From positions 186,001-250,000 of the forward strand of contig CATKHK010000020.1 of the NCBI GenBank assembly GCA_949751835.1: DNA of 64,000 nucleotides, read 5' to 3'. This document shows, in pieces, positions 33,374 to 44,591 of the stretch. The translations under genes were made by a program, and so were the position numbers. A model generated the notes under the pieces. It saw only the letters and a list, made by a program, of their open reading frames with translations. It ran no database searches and had not been told where the DNA came from. This DNA comes from Blepharisma japonicum (lineage: Eukaryota; Ciliophora; Heterotrichea; Heterotrichida; Blepharismidae). The stretch's first letter is position 1. Every line of letters begins with the position of its first letter.

Positions 33374-36253
33374 ATGGAAAATTATGAGCGGCCTTATACA
33401 CCTTCTCTTTCTTCACACCCCAGTACGCCCAGAAATACTATAAAAGCGGTTTTTCAGAACCTCCAATTTATAAATGAAGTGACAGAGAAAATTAATGAAG
33501 TTTTAGAAATTCTTGAGCCTTTCAAGGATCCAGATAATGCCAAAATTAAATCTATTCGGTGCTTAAATCTGACAACTCGACAAACAGAAAGATTTAAACC
33601 AATCATTAGTGAAGTTTGTGACAAATTAAATCAACTGAAAAATGAGGACATTAGGAAATTAGATGATGATATAAAAGGGATTGAAAATAGCTTGAAAAGT
33701 CAAATGGAAGCTAATGGAAAATTAAAAGCTGAGCTGCATCATTTACATAGTAAATTCGGGCTATTTGAAGAAGAATTAAAAAATTGAAGAGCGCAATTGG
33801 AAGATGCACCATTAGCTATGGTTGAAAGCATTGCTAGCACTCTTAGAAAATACACTGAATTCTCGAAAGAGAAACATCCAAAAGAGCAGTTCACAAGGAT
33901 GTTAGAGAGCTTTATGTCCTCTTGAAATTCCTATTACCCTAATACGTTTGACAGACCGCCTTCTGTGCTGGATAGAGGTGTATTTATAGACGGTGATTTT
34001 AAAGACTCAGAAAATTTTTATTTCAAAATAAACTGTGAAAATTGCAATAGTTTAAGGGCAGAATTAGACCAATCAGAAATGAATTTATTAAGTGAAATCG
34101 AAAAAAATTATAATTTGCAGAGAGATAAGGAAAATGAAGTTAATGAGCTAAAGAAACAGTTAGAAAAAGCAGCAGGAAATGACGAAATAGATTATGAAAT
34201 TTATATTAAAAAGATTAGGACTGATATAGAAAATTTGCTTGATTGCGAACTTCCAGATATATCAAATGATCCAAAAACATCTTTGCCAGAATTGTGAATG
34301 AAGATTAGAAAGGTTATAGGAGAAAGCGCAAAGAGATGCAGATCAAAAGCTCCACCTGCTGCTAAGCAAGAAACTAATTATATTGATTGCAATGCGAAAG
34401 ATATAGAAATTTTAAAGCGTAAAATAGACGATATTTATGATGATATTGAAAATGGAAAACCCAGTAAGGTATATAAAATTATAATAGCCGCCTCTGAATT
34501 TAGCTTACTTTTAAAAAAAGTTGAGGATTCATGAAATTTGAATTTTCCAAATAAATATGAAATTGCTCTTGCTACTGGCTCAGGTAAAAAAATTCTTTCC
34601 CATAAAAATCCTATTTTTGACTCATTAAATTCAATTTTATCTGAAGAATTTAGTGAAGCTGAAAATCTTAGGCTAACTGAGCTTGAAAACAAATTAGAAG
34701 AGCTTACTGAATTATCATATCAAATTGAGCCAAGTAAGCAAGAAAATTTAGGCAGGGAAAGTAATTCTGTTAATAAACTCTATGAAGAAATTAAGTGAAA
34801 AAATGAAGAAATTTCTAAGTTGACTCATGAATTAGAAAGAAAAATAATCGAAAATCAAAAGCTATCTGAAAATATAGAAAAATACAAAAATGAGCTGATA
34901 CAATTGAAATCCAAAAGTGGCTTAACTATAGATACAATTGAAGAATTAAAATCTGTTTTCACAAATTCTGCTTTAGATTCTGTTAAGATAGAGTATGAAG
35001 AGCCAGAAGAGATGTAAATTTTATTTAGAGTGTTTGATATTGAAGATTTCGATCCGCATTTAAATTCAGAATTGAGGCTTAAAGACCAAGAAATCAAAAA
35101 ATTGCAGAAAGAAAAAGCAGAATTATTAGAAAAACTTGATAAATCATCACCATTTACAGAAATGCCTGAAATCAGTTTAAATTGCAGTTCAAAACCCCAA
35201 GACAGTCAAGAAATTTCTGATATAAAATCATTGATCTCCCAAAAAGAAAAAGAACTAGAAAACCTCGCTCCAGGAACTAGCCCTAATTTACTTAATCGAG
35301 AAATAATAAAGCTAAAATCAAAACTTCAGGACATAAAAACTAAAAAAGCTTTAGAATCTCATGCAACTCTCCAAACCAGATTAAGCCGATCCATGGCAAA
35401 AATTGAAAAAGACTGACTTATAACAGAAGAAAAATCAAAACGTGTTCCAAGTAACCATAGTAAAAGAATTATGGAATTAGAAGCAAGTCGTAGCTTATCT
35501 CCTGACAATTTTAAGAAAGTCGTTGCAGAATCCCAAAGGTACTCAATGAACCCAAATTTTTCATTTCGGTCCATAAATTTAATAAAGCAAAAAAGGATTC
35601 AAAATTCTATGGCTAGTGGAGAACTTGAATATTTAAGAACTGAACTAGAAAAATGCTTGGAAGAAAAATCGAGCTTAGAAACCCAGCTTAAAAAGTTCAC
35701 TGAAAACGATAAATTACAAGAAAAATGGAACGAAATAAAAGCAAAAGAACAAACGGCTGAAATTTTGATTGAAAGAGCCCTAAAGCAAGAAGAAAAATTA
35801 AAAGAAGAAAGACTTGCAAACCAAAAGCATCTGAAAAATATAGAAAAAGAATATGAGGATATAAGAAAAGAAAAAGCGAAATTAAAAATAATAGGGAATG
35901 AATTAAAGGTAAAAGAAAAAGAAATTGAACTAAAAAATGTAAATGCCAATGAAAGTCCATATTTAAGGCGAATATCAAGAGCAAATACTAGCACAGGATC
36001 AGATGAATCTGCAACAAGTTTAGGCTCACCAAGAACCTTTAAACTTGATGAGTTTGATAGGGAAAGAGAAAAATTTGTTTTAGAAAAAAAGAAAATGTGC
36101 ATTCTTGTCAGCAAGATTAATAATGAAAAAACAAAAATTAATGAGGAAAGAAACACCTTAGCAAAAGAAAGAGCCTTACTTGAGTATCAAAAATCGAAAT
36201 TTTCAGAAATCTTGCCAAAATTAATGAATTTGGTTGAGAGAGACAAGAAATAA
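33374..36253 (+). CDS. Long coiled-coil protein, 954 aa, one intron
   Basis: The gene runs from the ATG at 33374 (MENYERPYTPSLSSHPS) with six UGA codons as Trp and a 15-nt intron at 35014-35028 (GTAAATTTTATTTAG). Most of the chain consists of coiled-coil segments separated by short Ser/Pro linkers. Examples are ILKRKIDDIYDDIEN, LELEASRSLSPDNFKKVV nearby, and the long C-terminal helix with EKLKEERLANQKHLKNIEKE. An SPRTFKLDEF linker interrupts the last helix. No motor, kinase or zinc domain is present. A cytoskeletal or centriolar/basal-body scaffold is a fair guess, but none can be named. Five of the six UGA sites sit in otherwise continuous heptads. Confidence 0.85.
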
Positions 36254-37300
36254 CAAATTTTGTAGAAAAAATATTTTTTATATTCTAAGATTTGACATAA
36301 AAACAATAAAGAAACTTTGTCTTTTAATTTATTTACTAAGAAAATTGACCAGTATATAATAATATTTGAATTTTCTTATCAAATATTATAAATTATTTTC
36401 TAGAATTTTTAGGTAGCATTTCTGATCTTCAAAATAAACAAGATTCTGACTATTTCAAGCACTTTAGAATTTTCTAGTAAAATTTAACTTAAATTTCCGT
36501 TTCAGCCTTAATTCAAAGAAAATCGAAGGTCAGCCTACCAAGCTTGCAAAATCCAATTTTTATCTAATATAAATGAAATAATTTTATTAAACAAAGAATA
36601 CCATTAAAGCTATTAAAATTAATAATCTGACTATTCCTTATTTTTGCCTATTCAAATATTGTGAATCTAAAAATAATATCAGTTACCTATAATTCAAGTA
36701 TCAAAAATTTCTTTTCTAAAAATTTAATCTTTTTTATAACGATGAAGAAGAAAAAGAACTAGTTGTAAATGAATGGCATAATATTCGGTAAATAGAATTC
36801 TGAAATGTGGACAATTGTATCTAGTTTAGATACACTGATTCTCAATTTATAATAGTATTATGTGTAGTATCAAATTGAATTTTCAAATAATTGCAAATAT
36901 TCTAATATTAATAGCAAATTCATAGGAAAAATGGTCTGCTCAGCATATAGAAACATCAGCCCTTCATAGCATAAAGATGCTCTCAGAAATCAATATGAAA
37001 ATATTTCTAGCATTAAATATAAATTCTATCAGAATTTACTCCAAAGTGTCAGATATACAGATTATTAAATTTGATGTTTGTTTCCTGCAAAGGAAATTGT
37101 TAGCTAATAACATGAATGGATAGGTTTCTGGTGGTGATGCCTAGTAGTGTGCATAAATATGGAGTCATTTGAATATAATAAAATCATATCTAAATCACCT
37201 ACTTCTTATAGAGTTATTCAAGAGGAATTACTATATCTTAAATCATATCAAACAGGCCGACATTAAAAAGGCATTTATATTTATTATTATGTAAACTCTA
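36254..37300. other. 1-kb gap with no gene
   Basis: This AT-rich sequence lies between convergent genes. The short open stretches (for example near 36741, DEEEKELVVNEWHNIR) are bounded by TAA or TAG on both sides and have no matching exon. I see no RNA gene or repeat. Confidence 0.45.
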
Positions 37301-38032
37301 TTAATCACTTTCTTCAACTTTCACTTGGAATTTCTTCGCTTTAACAACGACTTCTTTTATAACTAAAGGTCTAATGCTCTTCTTAGATCCTCTCCCTGCA
37401 TCTTCTCCGACCAGAATAAAAATTCAGCCATTCATAAAGTGTGATGTTACCTCAGTGACTGCGATTCTGATGGATGCCATAAATTTTTTCCTGCGTGAGT
37501 GGTATTTTAGTGTGCAATTGGTGGTTCCTTGAATGAAATTTTCACCTTCCTTGTTATGATTGATCAGAGCAGGCTTTGGCTCTGCAGTCCATGCTTCAAC
37601 AATTAATGGGACTTCATCGTTTTCGGATAGTATTTCTGCAGTTAATTCTGATAAAATTACATTGAAATTAAAAAGTCTTTTTTTGCAAATTATTTTAGGA
37701 AATCCAATTGCTGACAGTTTGTATTTAAAATCTTGATTTCTATCAGTAATGTACCTAAGAAACTCTTTCTTGCTCAATGCTTTTTTCTGCTTTGGAGACC
37801 GTGAAGACTTCAAGTTTTTATTCAAGGTCTCAAACATGCTGGATATTTCCACAGCTGATGACTTCAATTGTTGTGATGATTCTCAAAACTGATAGAATTG
37901 ATTCGTTCGCTCCTGAACTGCACCAAAAAGCATTTCTCATGAGTTTTCAACAAGAGGTTGCCCAAATGGAAACAAAAAGTTGAATTGGCTCTTATTCTCA
38001 TTCACATTCGAGTTAGGGATGTTTTCACCCAT
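37301..38032 (-). CDS. Hypothetical protein, 243 aa
   Basis: The gene runs from the ATG at 38032 (MGENIPNSNVNENKSQF) to TAA, with three UGA codons as Trp (VENSWEML, YQFWESS, FMNGWIFIL). The C-terminal 150 residues look like a beta-rich folded domain: NFNVILSELTAEI, VPLIVEAWTAEPKPALI, CTLKYHSRRKKFMASIRIAV, GWIFILV. It ends with a basic strand and acidic tail (KAKKFQVKVEESD). This pattern resembles an immunoglobulin-like or C2-like sandwich, but I cannot match a family. The N-terminus is disordered. Confidence 0.8.
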
Positions 38033-38624
38033 TTTATTTAGCTGGCACAAAAAAAAGCCATTCGCAAACGTAGCCTGAGATTGATAGAAACTTTCTTAAA
38101 CTTATATGAAACAAAATAATCAAATTAGATAATTTAAATTTTCTTTTTCTTTTGCATTGCTACTTGCCATTTATGTGAAATTGTCAGCTTCAAAGTCAAC
38201 TGAAATTTTGTGGGAATTCTAAAAGCCAACTGATTATTAGTTAGCCTAAACATGCTTCCAAATAAGAAAAAAATTAGGGTTCTTTTTAATTTTAATAAGA
38301 AGTTATAAAATGGAGAAAGTAAAATTTTAATTGTAAGTCTTATCATTCATAGCAGATTTTATGTAAAGTAAGTTATTAGTAAAAAACAGAAACATGTATT
38401 TATTAATCTAAATTAAAGATTTAAGTTTTTTTTTTTTCAAATTTGAGATATATTTAACTTACCATTTGATAATCGCCCAAGGGTTGAATTCGCAAAACAA
38501 ATCAATATGGAGTGTTTAGCTTTCTTATTGCTAAATTATTAAAAAGCTAATAACGCAAAACGAAATCTATCGATATCCAAGCAAAGAAATAAAAAATCTC
38601 TACTTAAATAAATTATTATTTCAA
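38033..38624. other. AT-rich gap
   Basis: About 590 bp lie between two minus-strand genes, with a T10-class homopolymer near 38428. No gene or RNA is recognised. Confidence 0.45.
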
Positions 38625-40514
38625 TTATTTTTTACTTGGTTTTCTGCTCTTTGCCCACTCAGAGAATTGATTTTTTAGTGACATAATTTGGTTGAACATA
38701 ATTGCTGTCTCCCCATCAGTCCTTACTAAATCAGAGTCCTGTACAGCATGCAAAATAGCTTCAATTATTTTCTTGGCTTTTATTGTTAAGTCAAACTGCT
38801 CAATCGAAATAATGGCAGAAGTAACAGAAGCCGCAATCATTTCCATTAAGGACTCTAGCCTGTTTGTATCTTTATCACTGATAAATCCTCCTTTTTTATT
38901 AATAAGCTGTATAACTGCAATAATTTTTCCATTTCAATTTTTAATGCAGCCCATTAAAATATTTTTAGCTTCTTGCACTCCTCCAACATTATCAAGCTCA
39001 GGATTATATGAAAAATTCATTTTTGGGTTTTCTATAACAGAAATATCACCTTTTTCTATAACTTCTCCTGTAATTCCCATATTATATGGAAACCTTAATA
39101 CTTGGTCCCCATAATATTCATCATTATTTGGATCATGGCACATAGTGAACAATTCTTTTAAATAATGATCCACAAACACAATCCCAGCACACTCAAAATC
39201 AAAATAAGACGGAAAAACACTTCTAACTCTATTGGCAATATCTTTATGAGTTAATGAGCTTGATATTTTAGCCGCTAATCCTGCTGTCTGTTTAGCATGC
39301 TTCTGCTCTAGAGTTTCTTGGGATTTTGCGATTATTCTATCTATTTGTAAGGAAACCAAAATTGCAAGGGATTTTACCAAGATTTCGTCTACTGGGGAAA
39401 AGATTTTTTTAGTATTTTTTGTGGTGTGTTTATCTTGGCATTGAATAACAAGAAAGAGATCTTTTCCTACTCGTACTGGAGCCGCAAGTGAATCCTGGTT
39501 TCTGATAGAAAATTTTAATTCTTCCAGTTTTTTAAAAATTGGGTCTTCTTGATTGGCACTTGGATGGGTATGCACAAGGATCCAGTTATTGCCAACACGA
39601 GTTCTGCCTATAAAATCTGAAGATTGCCCAAATGATTTTGTGTATTCATCTTTTGCTTTGGGATTGGTGATGAAAATTGTACTTTTCTCGCATTTTATTA
39701 GCGATTTTGTAGAGCGTATAAGGCCTTTGCAGATTTGCATAAGGTCATCACACTTGGAAAGCTGAGCCATTGCATGACTAAGTCTGTCAAGTTTGCCTAG
39801 TGAAACTAAGTTGTTTTTCAGCCCATTTAGGGTACCTTTGCTAGCATTTAGGGTCGAATTTAAATGTTTTTGATCTAAAATCGACTTATGAGAGCTCTTT
39901 TCAGTTGGCATCATACTCATGACTGAAGAACTTTCTGGTATTTCTGAAATTTCTGGCTTCTGAATAGCTTCTGATAGCATTCTTCTATATCTTTTCAATG
40001 TAGCGCACAGCTGCGAATTTTCCTTCTTCACCATCTCTGCCTCTTTTTTGGCAGCATCAATTTGCTTCTTATAAGTTTCCATTTCTCCATTCATTTCTGT
40101 CATTTGCTGCTTTAAATCAGTTATAAAAAGATCATGATAAAGTGCATGGACATCTCCATTAGTAGCACCTTTATCTTCAAGAAAATTTTTATTAAGCTTC
40201 TTATGATTTTCAATTTGCTGCTCTAGGTCTTTTACCTGCTTTTCTAATAGCTCTATTCTTACTTTATCAGCTCTGTGCTGTCTTTCCAATTGGCTTATTT
40301 GTTGAATTAGACTAAATTTGTTCTCAACTTGATTTCTTGGACTTGTTGCTTCAGTTGTTATCAGTTCGTAATTCTTTATTTTTGGGAGGACATAAGCATT
40401 CATATCAGATCTGCTAGAAAATGAATATTCGTGACTAGGGGTGATTATTGGGGATAAACTCTTGGGTCTGTATCTGCTTTTTAATGGAGACTTGCCAGTA
40501 AGATTTTTGTTCAT
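38625..40514 (-). CDS. Tandem GAF-domain protein with N-terminal coiled coil
   Basis: The protein is 629 aa with one UGA as Trp (CIKNWNGKIIAV). Residues about 70-185 form a coiled coil (QQISQLERQHRADKVRIELL). GAF1 spans about 235-390 (LMQICKGLIRSTKSLIKCEK, APVRVGKDLFLVIQCQDK). GAF2 spans about 405-575 (ANRVRSVFPSYFDFECAGIV, GITGEVIEKGDISVIENP, IAVIQLINKKGGFISDKD). GAF2 keeps an NKxxxF-x-x-D element like the NKFDE motif of cyclic-nucleotide-binding GAF domains in phosphodiesterases. No catalytic phosphodiesterase, kinase or cyclase domain follows; the chain ends about 50 residues after GAF2. I infer a cyclic-nucleotide or small-ligand sensor that signals through its coiled coil. Confidence 0.88.
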
Positions 40515-40604
40515 TCTTTATTTGTTAAAATTCGTAATGATATATGTTTATTACAGTATAAAAGCGAATTTCTATACAATTGATTAGCAATAGAGAGTTA
40601 TATA

Positions 40605-41273
40605 TTACCTACAATACGGAAATGTAAACCCACCACATGCAAGTAGCACAATAAAGCCTATCGCTAACACTACGATCCCAATAATTATCAAAGTCAACTT
40701 AAAATTTTTGCACCACATATGTCTCTTGACCCTTGCAGACGATTTTCTGAAATCAATAGCTTGGTCACTCATATATGCAGTTTTACTAACCAGCAGCTCA
40801 ATTTTGTCCCCTCTCTGTATAACTTTGTCAATATTTTCGATCATAACGTCTCTTGTCTTATCCAGTGTTTGTTTTACGATTTTTAATTTGTCTGCGTTTG
40901 GGTCTGTATTAAAAAACTGCATCCTTTCTTTCATGGTGTCTTCGAACTGTTTATTGGCTGAAAACCCAATGGCTTTTTGGGCTTCTTCTCCGAATTGGGT
41001 ATGAAACTTTTCTTTGAGGTCAAATAAGAAATTATAGGCTGCACGGTTTGAAAATGCTGCATCAGTCATGCATAGAAAGGTGAAGCCAGCATCATTGTGG
41101 TAGTGGAATATGTACTTGTCTTCATAGGAATAGGATATTGAAGAGTTTGGTTTGATTTTTTCAAGAATTTTAAGTGCCATCAGCTGAAAATTACCAGTTG
41201 CGAGGGAAACTTCGGCAAGAGGTGTTGGGTTATTATCATTTGCGACAAGAGAGTAGATAATTGATGATGACAT
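40605..41273 (-). CDS. VAMP7: VAMP7-like longin R-SNARE
   Basis: The protein is 222 aa, the usual length for VAMP7. An N-terminal longin domain (about 1-115; SSSIIYSLVANDNNPTPLAE, YEDKYIFHYHNDAGFTFLCM) precedes the SNARE helix at about 130-190. The zero-layer arginine lies in NIDKVIQRGDKIELL. A C-terminal transmembrane anchor covers about 196-216 (LTLIIIGIVVLAIGFIVLLA), with a short luminal tail. R-SNAREs of this type drive fusion with late endosomes, lysosomes or the plasma membrane. It is a single exon and all domains are intact. Confidence 0.95.
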   Translation of the reverse strand: MSSSIIYSLVANDNNPTPLAEVSLATGNFQLMALKILEKIKPNSSISYSYEDKYIFHYHNDAGFTFLCMTDAAFSNRAAYNFLFDLKEKFHTQFGEEAQKAIGFSANKQFEDTMKERMQFFNTDPNADKLKIVKQTLDKTRDVMIENIDKVIQRGDKIELLVSKTAYMSDQAIDFRKSSARVKRHMWCKNFKLTLIIIGIVVLAIGFIVLLACGGFTFPYCR

Positions 41274-41598
41274 TTAATATTATTTCTCAAAAGCTCATAA
41301 AATTAATATGCAAAGTTATCATAATAAAAAATCTATTAAAGATTTTTAACATAATTTTTATCTGAAATTTTATCAAAGTTAGACGAATGTTTTTTTAGCA
41401 TAAAACTCAATTAAAGATAATAATATTTTCAATTATAATATGGGGTTGTCTAACAATTATGAATTTTTAATTTATCATCTTTTCTAGAATATAAAATTCT
41501 AAATTGTTAGATTTTTTCAAAATTAGTCTAAAAATAAAAAGAGCCTCATCTTCTTTTAATGACATTCTCAGTATATTTTCCATTGCTTTGCATTAACA
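41274..41598. other. Divergent promoter region
   Basis: About 325 bp of AT-rich DNA separate two divergent gene starts. No other feature is seen. Confidence 0.45.
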
Positions 41599-42498
41599 AT
41601 GGAACTGACTACGCTTAAGGAAAATCTCTATATGTCCTCAGAGGACTCAAGGGACGACACAGTTAAAGTTAGTCTTCTTAGGTTTTATTATACACAATTA
41701 GTTAGATATCATGTAGCAAGAAGACCCACTCGATCATTTTTATTTTCAGATATACCAGAATTATATCGTCGCTCCTTCAAGGTTAACAGAGCGAATCGCA
41801 AGCACTCAATTCATAATTCAGCCTCTTTAATGCAAGCTCTATCTGATCCATTTAAGCGGACAAGCTTGGATGACTTAAAACTTGTTTTAAATAGTCTAGA
41901 TGATCAAGGATGGAAATTAAAAAACAAATTATGTAAAATCTAATCAGACGGTGATGAAGAATATGAAATTATTAGGAAAAACTTCTTATATTTATTTGCA
42001 ATACACCGACCTCAGGATGGCGCGAGACTACACAATGGGACTCATGAAATTCACACACTAAATATCAAACAATTTTTTCTTGACTGCTCAATTTCTTCAT
42101 TGCGAATGCTAGATGTAGCAATGTGCAATGTACAAAATCTTTCATGAGTAAATCTATATGATTTCACTAAATGCGTTGAAGAATTTCAAAAATTTATATT
42201 AGAATATTCAACAATTTTAGCTCAAGACCCAGTTTTTAGAGCCAATATTACAATGCAGCTGTTATTGTGTAATTATAAATTAGTCTTCTTTCGCTTTGTA
42301 GATGTACGTAGGAGAAACTTACTAGACAAGTCAGAGCTTGACATAGTACTTAGCATGGCGTCCAAGAAAAAACGTGAAAAACAAGACTTCACTGACCTTG
42401 TAAATTTTACCTTCTCAAAAGTAGAAGAAATTGCAGGAGAGCCAAGACTCGAAATCTCGTTTGAAGAATTCGAACAAGCTTTACATTGCTCCGAGTAA
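41599..42498 (+). CDS. Calcineurin-B/EF-hand-like protein, 294 aa, one intron
   Basis: The gene runs from the ATG at 41599 (MELTTLKENLYMSSED), with a 15-nt intron at 41933-41947 (GTAAAATCTAATCAG) and one UGA as Trp (NLSWVNLYDF). Helix-loop-helix segments resemble the calcineurin-B fold: SISSLRMLDVAMCNV, FFRFVDVRRRNLLDKSELDI and EPRLEISFEEFEQAL. The loops (VRRRNLLDKSEL, EPRLEISFEEFE) lack several calcium ligands, so binding is doubtful. Similar EF-hand-like proteins accompany ciliary components. The function is not settled. Confidence 0.78.
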
Positions 42499-42543
42499 GA
42501 ATTGTATGCTATAATTCTATAAATTAATCTTAACAGCTCTGTC

Positions 42544-43071
42544 TTATAAGAGCACACAGCATGAATGCTGATAAGCACCCACTTTCTTGTAGCTGTTGAG
42601 AAATTTTACTTGGTAATAATTCAGAGCTCCATGCCGGTGCTTCCTGATGAGACCCACAGCGCCATTTGGGTCCATGCCTGATTCAATAAGGGCTATTGCT
42701 ACTAATACAGGGGCTCTGCCAAGGCCAGCTAGGCAATGTATAGCAATGCATGGAGGTTTTTCTTGTGAGGGCTTTGGCTTTTTTTCAAAAAACGTATTTT
42801 TGACTAAGCTGAGCCATCTGAGAACGACTGCTTTAGGAGGGCTTGATCCATCAGTGAACTTGAATTCCTGTCTATGATATACATGAATTTTGATTCCTTT
42901 TTCCTCAAATATTCGGTCATCATACATGCCCTCACATGTCCTGACCAAATGAACCACTCCTAGTCGTTCAAGTTTATCTGCGTAAGTTGCTGCATTTTCG
43001 TCGGAAGGCGCATCCATCACAGCAAATTTTAGGTTTCCGCTCGAAATCAATGTAGGTCTGTTGCTGATCAT
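42544..43071 (-). CDS. PTP4A: PRL-type prenylated protein tyrosine phosphatase
   Basis: The protein is 175 aa, matching PTP4A1-3. The P-loop HCLAGLGRAPV (Cys113, Arg119) is nearly identical to the PRL signature, with Ala after Arg instead of Ser/Thr as is typical for PRLs. The general acid lies in FKFTDGSSPP (Asp74). The C-terminus CVLL is a CAAX box predicted to be geranylgeranylated, anchoring the enzyme to endomembranes or the plasma membrane. PRLs also act as pseudo-phosphatases on CNNM magnesium transporters. It is a single exon with no UGA. Confidence 0.96.
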   Translation of the reverse strand: MISNRPTLISSGNLKFAVMDAPSDENAATYADKLERLGVVHLVRTCEGMYDDRIFEEKGIKIHVYHRQEFKFTDGSSPPKAVVLRWLSLVKNTFFEKKPKPSQEKPPCIAIHCLAGLGRAPVLVAIALIESGMDPNGAVGLIRKHRHGALNYYQVKFLNSYKKVGAYQHSCCVLL

Positions 43072-43149
43072 CTTGTCATTTATTTATATTGGAAGTGAAA
43101 ATCCAGTAAAAATTTAAATAATTTAAAAAATCAATATGGATTAAATTAA

Positions 43150-44451
43150 TTATACTTCTTTAACCGGTTTTGTATTAGATGGAGGATTTGTAAGAATCCC
43201 TATAACTATAAGAGTCTCTGCTAATAGACATACATAAAGAACACACATCAGCCCATATGGCGATTTATCTCCTCCAGTTAATTGGCAAACCAATCCATAC
43301 AAGAAAGGCGCTGGTAAGTATCCAAAAGTATTTGTCACCATCGACGCTATTGAATTTGCCAGCGCTTTCTTTTTCGATGGAACTGAACTTATCATGATGC
43401 CAGTTACTGCTGGCATCACCGCAGCCCCAAAAAATAATACAAGTCATAGCATAGCTATAAACCCTGGGAAGCTTGAAATAAAAGGCACAGGAATCGCGCA
43501 TAAGCACCCCATGAATCCAAAAGATGCACATACATAAATCGCATTTTTGCCACGATATCCTCCAGTTTTATGACAAACAGCTCCCCCAGTCACGACTCCC
43601 AGGGTAGGTCCTGTAATTGTAGTTATAGCATAAGTTGGGAAAACAAGACTTGGCTGCATTTCCATGACATTCAATAAATAATCACTAGCCCAGAATTGTA
43701 TTCCTGTGACTACGAAATACAGACAGGAAACACACATCATTGATATCAAATAAATTCTATTATTGACTAATGAAAAGACTTTTAGAAGCCACCTGTGTCC
43801 TTTCTGATTGAAACTTGCATTTGCATCAAAGCTAGGCTCTCCAGTTAAATGATATTTGTCATAATTAATAAACCGGGAAGGGATAAATTGGATAAGAATA
43901 GCAAATGGGATAAATGCAGCTCCTTGAATATAAAAACTTCATTTTCACTATCTATAAATTTACACACTTCAGAAAGTTTGGAAAACAGCCGTAATTGCAT
44001 AGCCAAGTATCACTCCTAAAGCAACAGATAATTGAAGAAAAGTCAGCCAAAGAGTTTTCCATTGATCTGGGCCTAAAACATCAATCCATACAGGGAAGTA
44101 TATGACAGGAAACACCTATTTAGAGATTACTTGTCCAAATCCTGATAAAAGCCTCATGGTATAAAGCATAAAATTATTTTGGGCCATAAGAGGAAATAAT
44201 CCAACTGAGATTCCAGTTAATGCAATGGTAACTGATAATATTTTTTTTGCTTTGAATCGGTGAAAAAAGAACCCAGCTATAAAACTACCCAGTGTAAGTC
44301 CTACATATACAAGAGACCCAATTGCGCCTAGTTCGACTTTTTGAAGATCAAAATCTGCTTGAATTGCTGTAGTTGCTGCAGGAATTGAGCCATGGTCCAT
44401 GTTGATAAGGATGTTCACAGCAAAGAATAGCATGAAGACAATAAATTCCAT
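43150..44451 (-). CDS. Major facilitator transporter, Spinster-like, two introns
   Basis: The protein is 422 aa with about 12 membrane spans. A 15-nt intron lies at 44116-44130 (GTAATCTCTAAATAG). A second break at 43948-43965 is best read as an 18-nt intron, GTGTAAATTTATAGATAG, which keeps the frame into WKWSFYIQGAAFIPFAIL. Four UGA codons serve as Trp. The MFS hallmarks are GSLVYVGLTLGSFIAGFFFH with HRFKAKKIL between spans 2 and 3, RLLSGFGQ, and the second-half loop GGYRGKNAIYV. The arrangement fits the Spinster/SPNS lysosomal lipid or sugar transporters better than sugar porters, but the substrate is unknown. Confidence 0.88.
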
Positions 44452-44591
44452 ATTTTATATATTCTTATAATTTAAAATTTTTGATTGAGCTCTATTGCTT
44501 GAAATTTGTATTAAGTAATAGCAAAGTTTTTACCTAAATTTATATATAAATATATCACATAGTAGATTTTAAAGCTTGAAACGTAATAAAA

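Noticed and set aside
35599-36156. Long minus-strand open frame rich in Phe, Ser and Leu
   Set aside because: It is antisense to a coiled-coil gene; the Lys/Glu-rich sense strand produces such shadows.
37117-37160. Box C-like GGTGATG motif suggesting a snoRNA
   Set aside because: No matching D box or terminal stem could be found.
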